Assembly (NCBI GenBank): GCA_934589675.1
Contig: CAKTOF010000002.1
Coordinates: 1-64,000 of the forward strand
DNA length: 64,000 bases
Source of the DNA: an uncultured Oscillospiraceae bacterium
Lineage (GTDB): Bacteria; Bacillota; Clostridia; Oscillospirales; Oscillospiraceae
Direction of reading: 5' to 3'
Positions 41,498 to 50,900 of this stretch are shown here, in pieces. The notes under the pieces are model-generated. The model ran no database searches. It was given only the letters and a program-made list of their open reading frames with translations, and was not told the DNA's origin. A program made the position numbers and the translations under genes. How positions within the stretch are numbered: the first letter of the stretch is position 1; the number at the start of each line of letters is the position of its first letter.

Positions 41498-41546
41498 GCA
41501 AAAAGAAAGCGCCCGGCGGGAGGGCAATTCCCGCCGGGCGCTTTCT
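41498..41546 (-). terminator. Intrinsic terminator of pcrA
   Basis: An 18-base stem starting AGAAAGCGCCCGGCGGGA is followed by TTTTT on the minus strand. The hairpin touches the stop codon of pcrA. Confidence 0.9.
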
Positions 41547-43696
41547 CAGATCCGCTCGAGCCGCGCGCGCAGCGCGATGGAGCGCGGCGTCGGCATCGTG
41601 TCGAACTGCACGATGTGCGCGCTTCTGTCCTCGTCTGCGCCGAGCACCGTTCCCGCGCCGAATACGGCGTGACGCACGCGCGTGCCGGCCGGCAGGAAGG
41701 CCGCGCCGTCCGCTGCGGCAAGGCGCATATCCGCAAGCGCGCACGCCTCGCGCGCGGCGCGGATAAGGCCTTCTCGCGGCGGCGCAGTGTACTCGACAAG
41801 CTCGTGGTCGATGTCAAGCAGAAAGCGCGACGGATAACGCGGCGAGCCGTCAAAATTCCGCCCGTCGGCCTCGGAGAAGTAGAGTGCCCGCTCCGCGCGC
41901 GTCACGGCGACGAACGCGAGCCGCCGCTCCTCCTCCATGGCCGGCTTTGTCCGTACCTTGCGCGAGGGGAAGACGCCCTCGTTCATGCCGCACAGGAATA
42001 CATGCGGAAATTCCAGCCCCTTGGCCGCGTGGACGGTCATGAGCTTGACCTTGTCGCCCGCGTCGGCCGCGTCCGCGTTTGTGAAGAGCGCGACGTGCGC
42101 AAGATAGTGCGGCAGCGTGCTCTCCTCGCCGCACGTCGTCTCGTATTCGTAGACGGACTGCTTGAGCTCGGCCAGATTGTCCAGCCGCTCCTGCGCGCCC
42201 TCGGTGCGAAGAAGCGCCTCGTAGCCGCTGCGGCTTAAAATGTCCGAGAGCACCTCGGACACCGGGCGCCCATCATACTCCGCCGCAAGCTCCTCGATGA
42301 GCCGCACGAACTGCGCGGCCTTCGTGCCCTTGAAAATGGGGTCGTCGAGGTGCGCGCGCAGCGCCGAGAAGAGCGTCGTCCCGTCTTGTTCCGCCGCCGC
42401 CTCCAAAAACGCCATGCGGCGCTTGCCCATGTTGCGCTTGGGCACGTTCACGACGCGGCGGAACGACAGGTCGTCGCCGCAGGCGATCATGCGAAGATAG
42501 CCAAGCGCGTCGCGGATCTCCGTGCGGCCAAAAAACTGCACGCCGCTGTAAATGGTGTACGGGATCTTCGCACCCAGCAGCGCCTCCTCCACCGCGCGGG
42601 AGACATAGTGCGCGCGGTAGAGCACGGTCATGTCCGCATACGGGACGCCGGACGCGTGCAGCGCGGCCATTTTCTCCGCGATCCACTTCGCCTCATCTGC
42701 CTGCGTCGGCGCAAAGTGGCACAAAACGGGCGCGCCATGCGGCAGCGTCGGAGTAAGGCTTTTTTCGATGCGGTTTTCATTTTTGGAGATGAGCGAGTTG
42801 GCCGCGGCCAGGATCTCCGGCGTCGAGCGGTAGTTTTCCGTCATCATGACCGTTTTCACGTCCGGAAAATGCCGGTCGAACTCCATGAGGTATTTCACAT
42901 TCGCGCCGCGCCAGGTGTAGATGGTCTGATCCGGGTCGCCGACGATGAACAGGTTGCCGTGATAGCCGCACAGCGCCTCCATGAGCTCATATTGCAGCGA
43001 GTCGATGTCCTGAAACTCGTCGATCATGATGTACTCGAGCCGCTTCTGCCACTTTTCGCGGATGTCGGCGTGCTCGCGGAAAATGTAGAGCGTAAATTTG
43101 ATGAGGTCGTTGTAGTCGAGGCCGAAGCACTTTTTCTGCTGGTAGAGGTAGCCGTAGAACAATATATCCGCGGCCGTGTCCGCGCGGTCGTACTTTTCGC
43201 GCAGCGTGTCGAGCGGGAGCGTGATGAGGTCGACATAATATTCCGGCTCCTTGAACAGCTTGCGGATCTCGAACATATCGCGCGCGGCGGCAAACGTCAT
43301 GTCGCGCAGCGTCAGCCCGCGCTCTTCGTAGATGATCCGGAGCATATCGTCGATGTCGGAATTGTCGAGGACGAGGAAGCTCTTCGGATACTGCACCGCG
43401 AAGCTGTCCTCCTGCAGGACGGACACGCAGAAGCCGTGGAACGTGTTGATGTAGCCGGTGTCGCTGTCGCCGGTCAGGTTGTGGATGCGCTGGCGCATCT
43501 CGGCGGCGGACTTGTTCGTGAACGTCACGCACAGGATATTGCCCGGCAGGATGCCGAGCTCGCCCACCAGATAGGCAAACCGGTGCGCCAGCGCGCGCGT
43601 CTTGCCCGAGCCGGCGCCGGCCACGACGCGCACATACCCCTCCGTCGCCGTGACGGCCTCGCGCTGCGCGCGGTTGAGGTTTTCCAGAAGATCCAT
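41546..43696 (-). CDS. pcrA: UvrD/PcrA/Rep-type DNA helicase
   Basis: A 716-residue superfamily 1A helicase. Motif I GAGSGKTRALAHR (about 27), motif Ia TFTNKSAAEMRQR, motif II DEFQDIDSLQYEL (about 212), motif III GDPDQTIYTWRGA, motif IV TENYRSTPEIL, motif V TVHAAKGLEFPHVFLCG and motif VI RRLAFVAVTRAERALY are all present. It unwinds DNA 3'-5' in repair and in resolving replication-transcription conflicts. Its length is about normal for the family. The C-terminal stretch (YTAPPREGLI onwards) ends in a basic Tudor-like segment that in PcrA contacts RNA polymerase. It is transcribed alone from its own promoter. Confidence 0.95.
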   Translation of the reverse strand: MDLLENLNRAQREAVTATEGYVRVVAGAGSGKTRALAHRFAYLVGELGILPGNILCVTFTNKSAAEMRQRIHNLTGDSDTGYINTFHGFCVSVLQEDSFAVQYPKSFLVLDNSDIDDMLRIIYEERGLTLRDMTFAAARDMFEIRKLFKEPEYYVDLITLPLDTLREKYDRADTAADILFYGYLYQQKKCFGLDYNDLIKFTLYIFREHADIREKWQKRLEYIMIDEFQDIDSLQYELMEALCGYHGNLFIVGDPDQTIYTWRGANVKYLMEFDRHFPDVKTVMMTENYRSTPEILAAANSLISKNENRIEKSLTPTLPHGAPVLCHFAPTQADEAKWIAEKMAALHASGVPYADMTVLYRAHYVSRAVEEALLGAKIPYTIYSGVQFFGRTEIRDALGYLRMIACGDDLSFRRVVNVPKRNMGKRRMAFLEAAAEQDGTTLFSALRAHLDDPIFKGTKAAQFVRLIEELAAEYDGRPVSEVLSDILSRSGYEALLRTEGAQERLDNLAELKQSVYEYETTCGEESTLPHYLAHVALFTNADAADAGDKVKLMTVHAAKGLEFPHVFLCGMNEGVFPSRKVRTKPAMEEERRLAFVAVTRAERALYFSEADGRNFDGSPRYPSRFLLDIDHELVEYTAPPREGLIRAAREACALADMRLAAADGAAFLPAGTRVRHAVFGAGTVLGADEDRSAHIVQFDTMPTPRSIALRARLERI

Positions 43697-43725
43697 TTTT
43701 CGTTCCTCCGACGAACATTTGTTTT

Positions 43726-43754
43726 ATGGTATCACATCCGCCGCGCCGATGCAA
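43726..43754 (-). promoter_or_regulatory. Promoter of pcrA
   Basis: TTGCAT, a 17-base spacer and TACCAT on the minus strand, 30 bases before the ATG. Confidence 0.6.
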
Positions 43755-43942
43755 GGCGCAGTTTTCGCCGCGATCCATGCGCGCGGTCTATATGGTCATA
43801 AGCACCGTGCATTGGACGCCGTCCGTTCGGTGCAATACAATATATATAGCTTCTTCTCGCCCTACACAAGGCCGCAATCGTGCATTGCGCGCGCCGTCGC
43901 CTACTGCATCGTGAACATCTCCGGCTGCCGCAGCGGCCTTGA

Positions 43943-44176
43943 GGATATGTCCGGCGCGGGCTCATCTTCCCCGCGCCCGGTCTTGTCCACTCCGCGCCGC
44001 TGCTGTGGAACACCGACCACTCGTTCGTGCTCGTCGGCGGGCGCGACTGGGGCACGATCTACCTCGGCGGCGGCGACCACGGCGGCCCGGTGTGCAAAAA
44101 GGCGCATCTTCCGAAGGACTATGACGCGCTCTGCGAAAAATACCCCGGCAAAAAGCCGGATTATGTCAACTACTAA
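43943..44176 (+). pseudogene. C-terminal remnant of an unrecognised gene
   Basis: An open frame of 77 codons without start or ribosome site ends in ...DYVNY. Inside it, SFVLVGGRDWGTIYLGGGDHGG looks like genuine protein sequence with normal codon use. Just upstream, in another frame, AYCIVNISGCRSGLEDMSG also looks coding, so the gene was probably both truncated and frameshifted. I do not recognise the family. It is followed 13 bases later by a chimeric ORF, and the whole patch reads like a deletion scar. The 246 bases before it hold only the pcrA promoter and AT-rich sequence. Confidence 0.5.
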
Positions 44177-44189
44177 GGAGGCAATTTCC

Positions 44190-44678
44190 ATGACATATCT
44201 CTTGAAAAACTGCGTGATCTTCGATGCGCTCCACCCCGGTGAAGCTCTTGAAATTTTAGTGGACGGCGAAACGATCCTCGGCGGCGGGCTGGCCGGGTGC
44301 GAATGCGCCGTTCACCTCGCGCGCGAGGGAAAAACGGTCCACCTCGTCGAGCTGCGCGGCGCCCTCGCGCCGGACGCAAACGTCCGCCACCGCCCCATCC
44401 TGCTCGCCGAGCTTCAAAAATGCGGCGTCGCGGTGCACGTAAACTGCGCCGGAAAGGCCGTCACGCCGGAGGGGCTGCTGTGCGAGGAGTCCGGCCGCGA
44501 AGCGCTGATCCCGGCCGACACCGTCATCTGCGCCGCCGGCCAGCGCGCCCGCAAAAGCCTCGTCGACGAGCTCCACCGCGCCGCCCCCTTCGTCCGTGCC
44601 ATCGGCGACTGCACCGGCCCCGCCAACATCACAAAGGCCATCTACGAGGGCTACCACGCTGCGCTGGACATTGAATAA
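44190..44678 (+). pseudogene. Chimeric ORF: amidohydrolase N-terminus joined to enoate-reductase C-terminus
   Basis: The frame is open for 162 residues with a strong AAGGAGG site. Residues 1-28 (MTYLLKNCVIFDALHPG, then ILVDGETI) resemble the N-terminal strand of metal-dependent amidohydrolases. From LGGGLAGCECAVHLAREGKTV the sequence is the NAD(P)-binding and closing FAD region of an OYE/2-enoate reductase, ending in AIGDCTGPANITKAIYEGYHAAL. Neither half is complete and no catalytic domain remains. A large in-frame deletion between two neighbouring genes explains it best. It could still be translated. Function is unlikely. Confidence 0.72.
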
Positions 44679-44731
44679 CAAAAAACAAGCGGCAATGCGG
44701 CAGTGCCAGGCAAGAAACCGCAGCCCGCACG

Positions 44732-44778
44732 AAATGGCCCGTTGGGATTCTCCCAACGGGCCATTTCCTATATTTTTT
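44732..44778. terminator. Intrinsic terminator, strongest on the plus strand
   Basis: A perfect 16-base stem (AAATGGCCCGTTGGGA) with a three-base loop is followed by CCTATATTTTTT. It separates the chimeric ORF from the convergent AlkZ-like gene. Confidence 0.88.
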
Positions 44779-44808
44779 ATCCGATTCTTTCTTTCAGCCG
44801 CTTCTTTT

Positions 44809-45813
44809 TTATGCAAATTCGATGTCTTTGAGCTCAGGCCAAAGCGCGCGGGCAGCGCGCCTGATCATCGCCCGGTCGGCCGGGCCGAACAGCGTGATTG
44901 TCAGGCGGCTGCCCTTCCGGCTCCACCATCCGGCGCACGTCCCGCGGACGAGCAGCGCCGGGCGGACGAAGCCCGCGCGCGTGAAAATATCGCGCACGTG
45001 CTTGGACGGCAGGAACGGACTTCTCGTCTTCTCATATCCGAGCATGAGCTGGTCAAAGCCCGCGAGAAACAGACTTTCCGGCAGCTCCGCGTCCGGGATG
45101 CCTTCGCCGATGCGGTAATACATCTCGCCGTCCAGCGTGAGTTCCGCGAGCGGGAGCCCCGCCATGGCCGCTCTGACCTTCGTCTGGGTCCAGCCGAAAA
45201 AGTACGCCGCGTCGCGCACCGTCGCGGGGCCGAAATTCGTAAAATACCGACGCAGGAGCTCCTCGCGCGCCGCCGCTTCCGCCATCGGCTCGAACGCCGG
45301 GCAGAGGCGGTACGTCTTTTTCTCCTGCACATTCTGGCAGATACGCCCCGCCTCGCTCATCGCGCGGAGCAGGCCTCCCCATGGGTCGAAAACGCTGCGG
45401 CTCTCGCGCTCCGTCATCCCGGCGCGTTCGCAGACGGCTTTGAGCGCTTCGCGCTCGTCCGTGCCCTGTGCGATCGAATCTTCGAGCAGCTCCGCAAAAT
45501 ACGCCTTGCGCTGCGCGGTCAGATCGTCGTCGCTCTCCATCGTGTCGACCGGGCGCAGGAAATGCGTGCGTCCCTCGTGCAGGAACAGCGGCAGGTCGTC
45601 CTCCGAGAACACGTGCATCGTCCCGCGGATCGTCCAGCTTTTGCACAGCCCGTCCGTACCGCCGCTTCCGCCGCGGATGGCGAGTCCATGGCGCGCGTGG
45701 CCCAGGAACTGCGCCTGCACGCCGCACAGGTCGTGCACAACCGTCCGCGTATCCGCCGGAGCAAGCAGATGCTGCCCGGCAAGGCGCATCAGGCGGAGCT
45801 CATCGGATGTCAT
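44809..45813 (-). CDS. Winged-helix DNA-binding protein of the AlkZ/YcaQ (HTH_42) superfamily
   Basis: A 334-residue protein with the family's N-terminal LRLMRLAGQHLL start and a Q-x-Q-like motif in GVQAQFLGHARHGL (about 33). RGTMHVFSEDDLPLFL follows, as in the DNA-glycosylase group, with three tandem winged helices predicted. Members such as AlkZ and YcaQ unhook interstrand cross-links, while other branches are uncharacterised. Glycosylase activity is plausible but not certain. Its ATG overlaps the end of the yhaM gene by 14 bases, so the two are co-transcribed as a nucleic-acid-maintenance pair. Confidence 0.82.
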   Translation of the reverse strand: MTSDELRLMRLAGQHLLAPADTRTVVHDLCGVQAQFLGHARHGLAIRGGSGGTDGLCKSWTIRGTMHVFSEDDLPLFLHEGRTHFLRPVDTMESDDDLTAQRKAYFAELLEDSIAQGTDEREALKAVCERAGMTERESRSVFDPWGGLLRAMSEAGRICQNVQEKKTYRLCPAFEPMAEAAAREELLRRYFTNFGPATVRDAAYFFGWTQTKVRAAMAGLPLAELTLDGEMYYRIGEGIPDAELPESLFLAGFDQLMLGYEKTRSPFLPSKHVRDIFTRAGFVRPALLVRGTCAGWWSRKGSRLTITLFGPADRAMIRRAARALWPELKDIEFA

Positions 45814-46753
45814 GCTTGTAAATTCTCTTCTCCAGCGCGAAGATCCGGCCGGAGAACTCGCCGGGGCGCAGGCCCTCGAAGGCCTCGCGGTAGATCTCCA
45901 TGCGGCTGTCGACCTTGTCGATGTAGGAAAGCAGCTCGGCCTCGGCGCACATGGGGACGACGGCGGCGCCGAACTCCGGCTCGCCGTGGTGCGAGAGGAC
46001 GACGTGCTGCAAAAGCACGCTCTTTTCCTCCGGCGTGCCGAGCGCGCGCGCGACCTCCGCGACCTCCTGCGCGCCCATGACAAGATGGCCGAGCAGCTGG
46101 CCCTTCACGGAGTATTCCACCGCAAGGCCGAGGTCGGAGAGCACGAATTCCGTCTCCTTCTGCAAATCGTGCGCGAACGTCCCGGCCAGCAGCAGGCTGC
46201 GGTCGACCGTATCAGCGTAGAGCCCCGCGAGGAAGTCGGCCAGCTTCATCATGTTGCCCGTGTGCATGAGCAGCCCCTGCAAAAATCCGTGGTGCACGCT
46301 CTTGGCGGCCGGGATGCTCGCAAATTTCGCCTCGTGGCGGCACAGCAGCTCGAGCGCGACGGCGCGGTAGTCCGCATCCTCGATGGACTCGAGCAGCGCG
46401 CGCACGTTCGCCATCTCCCTGTCCGTATCAATGGGCGCGACGGGCACGAGCGCCGACACATCGACCGGGTCGGTCTCCTCCGCCAGCCGGATGCGCCCGA
46501 CGGACACCTGCAGCGCGCCGCGAAACTCCGACACATTGCCGCGGATCTTCACGACCTTGCCCACGTCCGCGCTGCCAAGCGGCCCGCTGTAGTCCCACAC
46601 CTTCGCGTCCACCGCGCCCGTCCGATCCGACAGCGACGCCACCAGAAACGGCTTGCCGTTCGCCGTCAGCTTCGGGACGGCGGATTTGAGAATGTAAAAG
46701 CCCTCGATCTCATCGTTGATCCGAAGGTCCGAAATCGCCTTGTTGTACTCCAT
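45800..46753 (-). CDS. yhaM: YhaM family 3'-5' exoribonuclease (OB + HD domains)
   Basis: A 317-residue protein: an OB-fold nucleic-acid-binding domain (about 10-90, SDRTGAVDAKVWDYSG) followed by an HD phosphohydrolase domain with the metal ligands in SVHHGFLQGLLMHTGN (about 162), FAHDLQKE (about 200) and VVLSHHGEPEFG. This is the composition of YhaM, an RNA/DNA 3'-exonuclease of Bacillota. The ATG behind AAAAGGAG is chosen; the longer frame upstream lacks a ribosome site. Confidence 0.9.
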   Translation of the reverse strand: MEYNKAISDLRINDEIEGFYILKSAVPKLTANGKPFLVASLSDRTGAVDAKVWDYSGPLGSADVGKVVKIRGNVSEFRGALQVSVGRIRLAEETDPVDVSALVPVAPIDTDREMANVRALLESIEDADYRAVALELLCRHEAKFASIPAAKSVHHGFLQGLLMHTGNMMKLADFLAGLYADTVDRSLLLAGTFAHDLQKETEFVLSDLGLAVEYSVKGQLLGHLVMGAQEVAEVARALGTPEEKSVLLQHVVLSHHGEPEFGAAVVPMCAEAELLSYIDKVDSRMEIYREAFEGLRPGEFSGRIFALEKRIYKHDIR

Positions 46754-46781
46754 GCCGATGCTCCTTTTTGCGTTTTTCACC

Positions 46782-46810
46782 AGTATAGCAGATTTCAAGC
46801 CCGCTGTCGC
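46782..46810 (-). promoter_or_regulatory. Candidate promoter of yhaM
   Basis: GCGACA, a 17-base spacer and TATACT on the minus strand, about 30 bases before the ATG. The -35 box borders the relaxase remnant. Confidence 0.5.
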
Positions 46811-46850
46811 GGGGAATTTGCGAACGCCCTCCGCGCAGCAGGCAGAGCCG

Positions 46851-47144
46851 AAGAACGATCAGAAAAAAACGCGCGCAGCAGCTTCGCTCGTGTATATCCT
46901 TTCGCAGCGGGAGCAGACGGGAAAGCCGGGCTGTTATACCGCCGTCAACAATCTGAAAGCGGCGGCAAAAATGCTGAATTTTCTGCAAGAGAATCAGATC
47001 ATGGATATGGACGGCTTGACAAAAGAATTGGCAGGTATGTTCGGGAAGCAGCGCGAAATATCCAAAAAGCTGAAACCCATTGACAGGCGGCTGAAAACCC
47101 TTGACGGGCATATTTCAGGCAAAGGCAGAACGGCGGGACGGTAA
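46851..47144 (+). pseudogene. Remnant of a conjugative-element relaxase/mobilisation protein C-terminus
   Basis: The stretch from about KKTRAAASLVYILSQ through YTAVNNLKAAAKMLNFLQEN to KQREISKKLKPIDRRLKTLDGHI matches the coiled-coil tail typical of relaxases of Tn1549-like elements. It has no start or ribosome site, and what lies upstream in frame is the yhaM leader. Base composition is visibly less GC-rich than its surroundings. It is a scar of an integrative element. The assignment rests on pattern memory. Confidence 0.6.
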
Positions 47145-47198
47145 AGCCCGTCCCGCCGCTTGCGTTTTGAGGGGTTTGCTTGGTTGATAAGCCGGAAA

Positions 47199-47645
47199 TT
47201 ATAAATCAAACTTGAAAATGCACTTTTCTGTATCACCATCGTTGGCTCTCATATCGCTATCCTCCGGCAATTCTGCGATTTCCAACAATTCGCCTTTCAG
47301 ATATTCAAGGGTTTTTCTGGATGGAAGGTTATCGGGATTGCAGGTGATATACAAATAACTCATATTGTGTTTTTTCGCCAGTAAAAAGAGCAGTTTGCAC
47401 GCTTTGGCGGCATAATGATGTCCTCTGTATTTCTCATGAACGCTATATCCGATATGTCCACCATGGTAAAGACTATCATGATATCCAATCCTCAGGGCGC
47501 AATGCCCCATGGCAGTCCCTTGCCTGTCGCAGATCAAAAAATGATATGACGGTACCCAGTTCCTCGCCGGATCAGCGTCAGTCGTTCTTTCCAAAACTAA
47601 TTTGATTTCATCGCTTTCCAAAAAATCCGTATCTAAAAACGCCAT
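47199..47645 (-). CDS. GNAT family N-acetyltransferase
   Basis: A 148-residue acetyltransferase. The acetyl-CoA-binding motif A is HIGYSVHEKYRGHHYAAKACKLLF (the R-G-x-x-x-A core, about residues 76-90), preceded by the beta-4 strand GHCALRIGYHD and followed by YITCNPDNLPSRKTLEYL. The substrate is unknown. Codon use is clearly AT-richer than that of neighbouring genes. It lies next to a relaxase remnant, so it is probably horizontal cargo. The ATG of MAFLDTDF is preferred over one 14 codons upstream. Confidence 0.85.
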   Translation of the reverse strand: MAFLDTDFLESDEIKLVLERTTDADPARNWVPSYHFLICDRQGTAMGHCALRIGYHDSLYHGGHIGYSVHEKYRGHHYAAKACKLLFLLAKKHNMSYLYITCNPDNLPSRKTLEYLKGELLEIAELPEDSDMRANDGDTEKCIFKFDL

Positions 47646-47687
47646 AACCAACAGCCTCCAAATCCAATATGCCTGTCGACCAACCAT

Positions 47688-47958
47688 CTTGATTTTAGCA
47701 TAGCTTTATGAGCTTTTCTATCACTTCCGCACTTTGTAGGCAAAATATATCTCAACCGCTCCACTCCCTTGCAAGTCACCGCTTCTCACCGGCCTTTCCG
47801 TCCATCTTGCCTCGCGAGAAGTAATAGAATTCTTGTTATTTTTTATCATCAAGTAGCAGGATTTCTATCACTAATCCCAGAAATCTCCCCAAGACGCACC
47901 AAGAGCAGGAAGGGCGAGGCCCCTCCTGCTCCGGGTGCAGATTGTGAAATTTATCCCT
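47688..47958. other. AT-richer intergenic stretch
   Basis: No gene is visible. It carries several TATTTT- and TTATTTTTTAT-like tracts and a GAGCAGGAAGGG/CCCCTCCTGCTC hairpin (about 47903-47931). The hairpin may end the giant SLH gene, but it lacks a T-run. Composition matches the adjacent acquired segment. Confidence 0.6.
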
Positions 47959-50900
47959 TCATGCTTTCTCGAACAGGTCGAGGAAGCGCATGAGGATCGT
48001 AGCTGTCTGGCCGCGGTTGGTCAGCTGCTGCGGGTTCAGCCGGCCGGCCGAGCCCTGGACAATGCCGCTGCGGATGGCCCAGCCGAGCGCGTCGCGCGCG
48101 TAGGTGCCCGCCGCGTCGGCGTCGGCGAAGGCGCCCAGCGAGCCGGAGGCCGTGTCATAGCCGCACAGCGCCGCGTAGCGGTAGAGGAACGTGACGAGCT
48201 GCTGGCGCGAGACCGCCGCCGCGGGCTGGAACGTGCCGTCCGAGAAGCCCGTGACGATGCCGTTCTCCGCCGCCCAGATAACCGCGTCGCGGCACCATGT
48301 CGCGTCAGTGACATCGGAGAATTTGCGGCTTCCCGTCACGGCCGGGGAGCCGGCCAGACGGTAGAGGATCGTGACAAACATGCCGCGGTTGAGCGTGCGG
48401 CCGGGCGCGAACATCGTCGTGGTGACGCCGTTCATCAGGCCGCGGTCGACCACGAACTCCACTGCATCGTGGCACCAGAGCTCCGGCGTAACGTCGTCAA
48501 ACCGGTCGCACGCCGCGTGGGTCTCGGCCGGGGCGATGACCATGCCGCCGCCACCGATGGCTCCGCCGCCGGCAGGCGTGAAGGAGGCGGTCAGTTCAAC
48601 CGTGCCGCTGGCCTGCGCCAGCGCCGTGAGCAGTTCCTCGGTCAGCACTTTCGTCGGGGTCGAAGCCGCGCCGTAGGACCAGCCGTTGAACGTCGCACCG
48701 GGCTTGCTGTCCGTCGGAAGCGCAGAGCCGATGTCCGCAGGCGTCAGCGTCTTTTTGACCTTGCTGCCGTCGGAGAGGGCGAACGTGACCGTCGCCGTGC
48801 GGGAATCGGAGATCAACTCGACCTCGGAGAAGCTGCTCTGCTTCCAAATTGCAAAGCCGGGCTTCGCCCGCAGGTCGATCGGCAGATATTCGAAGCCGCC
48901 GCTCGTCAGATGGTGCTTGGCATAGTTCGGCGTGAAGCCATTCGGCAGCGGGATGCACATCTGAATCAGCGAGCGGATCGCACTATTGGGAATCAGCTGC
49001 TCCACTTCGCCGATCGGGTTGCCGTCTGCGTCCTTATATGTCACGACCGGCTTGAGCTCAAGGCGAAGCACCTTGCTGTTGTCATACGACTTGACCGAAA
49101 TCTTCAGCGCAACTTCAATCGTCTTGATCTTGTCGTTCTTCGCTGCCTCGCCGAAGATTTCCTGCGCGACAGCCGCGTCGAGGTTTTTGATCTCAGCTGT
49201 AGTCCAATCAACGCCAGTCAGTTCATCAGAAACCGACACCTTCACATGAACCGTCACATTCGCTTTCTTCACCGTCACCGCGGACGTATCAACCGTGTAG
49301 ACGATCTTCTTGCCGTCCACCGTAACTTCCAGCTCCGCGTTCTTGCCAATGTCCGCCGCGGCGATCGTGACGGCGTTGCCCGTCACGCCGTCGGCCAGCG
49401 TCGGGGTGATCGTAACGCTGCCGTCGGAGGCGATGTAGCCCGCAACCTTGATGGTCTGGCCGTCGAGCGTGGCCGTGTAGGTCGCGTCATCCGGGACGGA
49501 AACGCCCGTGACCGGCGTCGCGACTGCCGTGATCGTGACCGTCTTGGAGGCCGCGTTGTAGTTCGTGGTCGTGGGGACCGTGATCGTGATGACCGCGCTG
49601 CCGTTGGCGAGGGCGGTCACTTTGCCGTTGCTGCTGACCGACACCACGGACGGGTCGGCGCTCACGAACGTGAACGAAGCGCTGCGGTCGAGGTCATGTT
49701 CGACCTCCGGAGTCAGCGCCGCGCTCAGCGTCTTGCCCGCAAGCGTCGTATCCTGAACATCGGTGATCGCGCCGCGGTCCGCCCTCGTAATGGTGTAATC
49801 CTGCGTCAGGCCGGACTCCGGGAGCTGATAGTTGCCAGCAGCCTCGCCCGTCAGGGCCGTCGCCGTTGCGGTGTGCGTGCCGGCGTTCTTTTCCGTGCCG
49901 CCGGAGACCGTCACGGTGACGTTGTCGCTGCCGATCTTATTGGAGACCGTGGCCGTGACCGCGCTGTTCTGGTTGTCGAACGTGCGCTCCGCCGTGCCGT
50001 CCCAGACAAGCGTGGCCGTGCGCGGCGTGATCTGGAATGCGCACTCCGCCTTGCCGGAATGCGTGTCGCTGACGACCTCCGCGACGACCTTGTAGCTGCC
50101 GACGTTCGTCGGCGCGCCGCCCAACTTCGTGCCGGACGCCGTGTAGTAAGTATACGTGATTGTGCCGTCCGTGCCGTGACCGGCGTCCATCTGCTCCGCG
50201 ACCGGGGTCGCAAGGGCCGTGCCGTAGACAGTGTCCGTGATCGACGTTGTGAACGCGACGTTGACCGGGTACTTCGGCGTGATTGTCAGCGCGAACGTCG
50301 GCATTGCGGCCTCGACCGTCGCCCACGCCGGGAACGTGTTGTTCATCATGAGTGTCACGGTGGTGTCGGTCGTGCTGACCTGGCTCGCGGCCGACTTCAC
50401 GGCATCAATCGTCGTGTTCCAGGTCGGCGTGAGCGTCTTGAGATCATCATCCGAAACAACGGTCGGATCCCACGTAACAGTCGCCGTGACCGAGCCTGTC
50501 AGGTTGGCCAGATTAGAAGCACTCGTGGCCTGGCTCTTGGCGACCGTTGCTGCGTTGGGAGCAAGTGTGATCGCCGTCACCATGACCGGCGAGACAACGA
50601 CCTTAGCCATCAGCGTCAGGTTAACATTCTTGTCGTTCTTAAAGTTATTGTTCAGCTTGATCGTGCCGGTGAAGGTATACTCGCCGCCCTTGACATTGAA
50701 GGTGCCGCTGCCGTCGTCCCAATCCACTGGCATGTCGATTTTGCCGCCCGCGTAGTACACGGGATAGCCTGTCGGGAGATTGAGCAGCGTTTTCAGGCTC
50801 ACAATCGAGGTGTTCGCGCTGTGGTTCGCATTGAGCGATACCACAAGCGTCTCCCAAGGCTCGATTTTCGTGATGCTCGCCTGCGTGATGGTGAGCTTTC

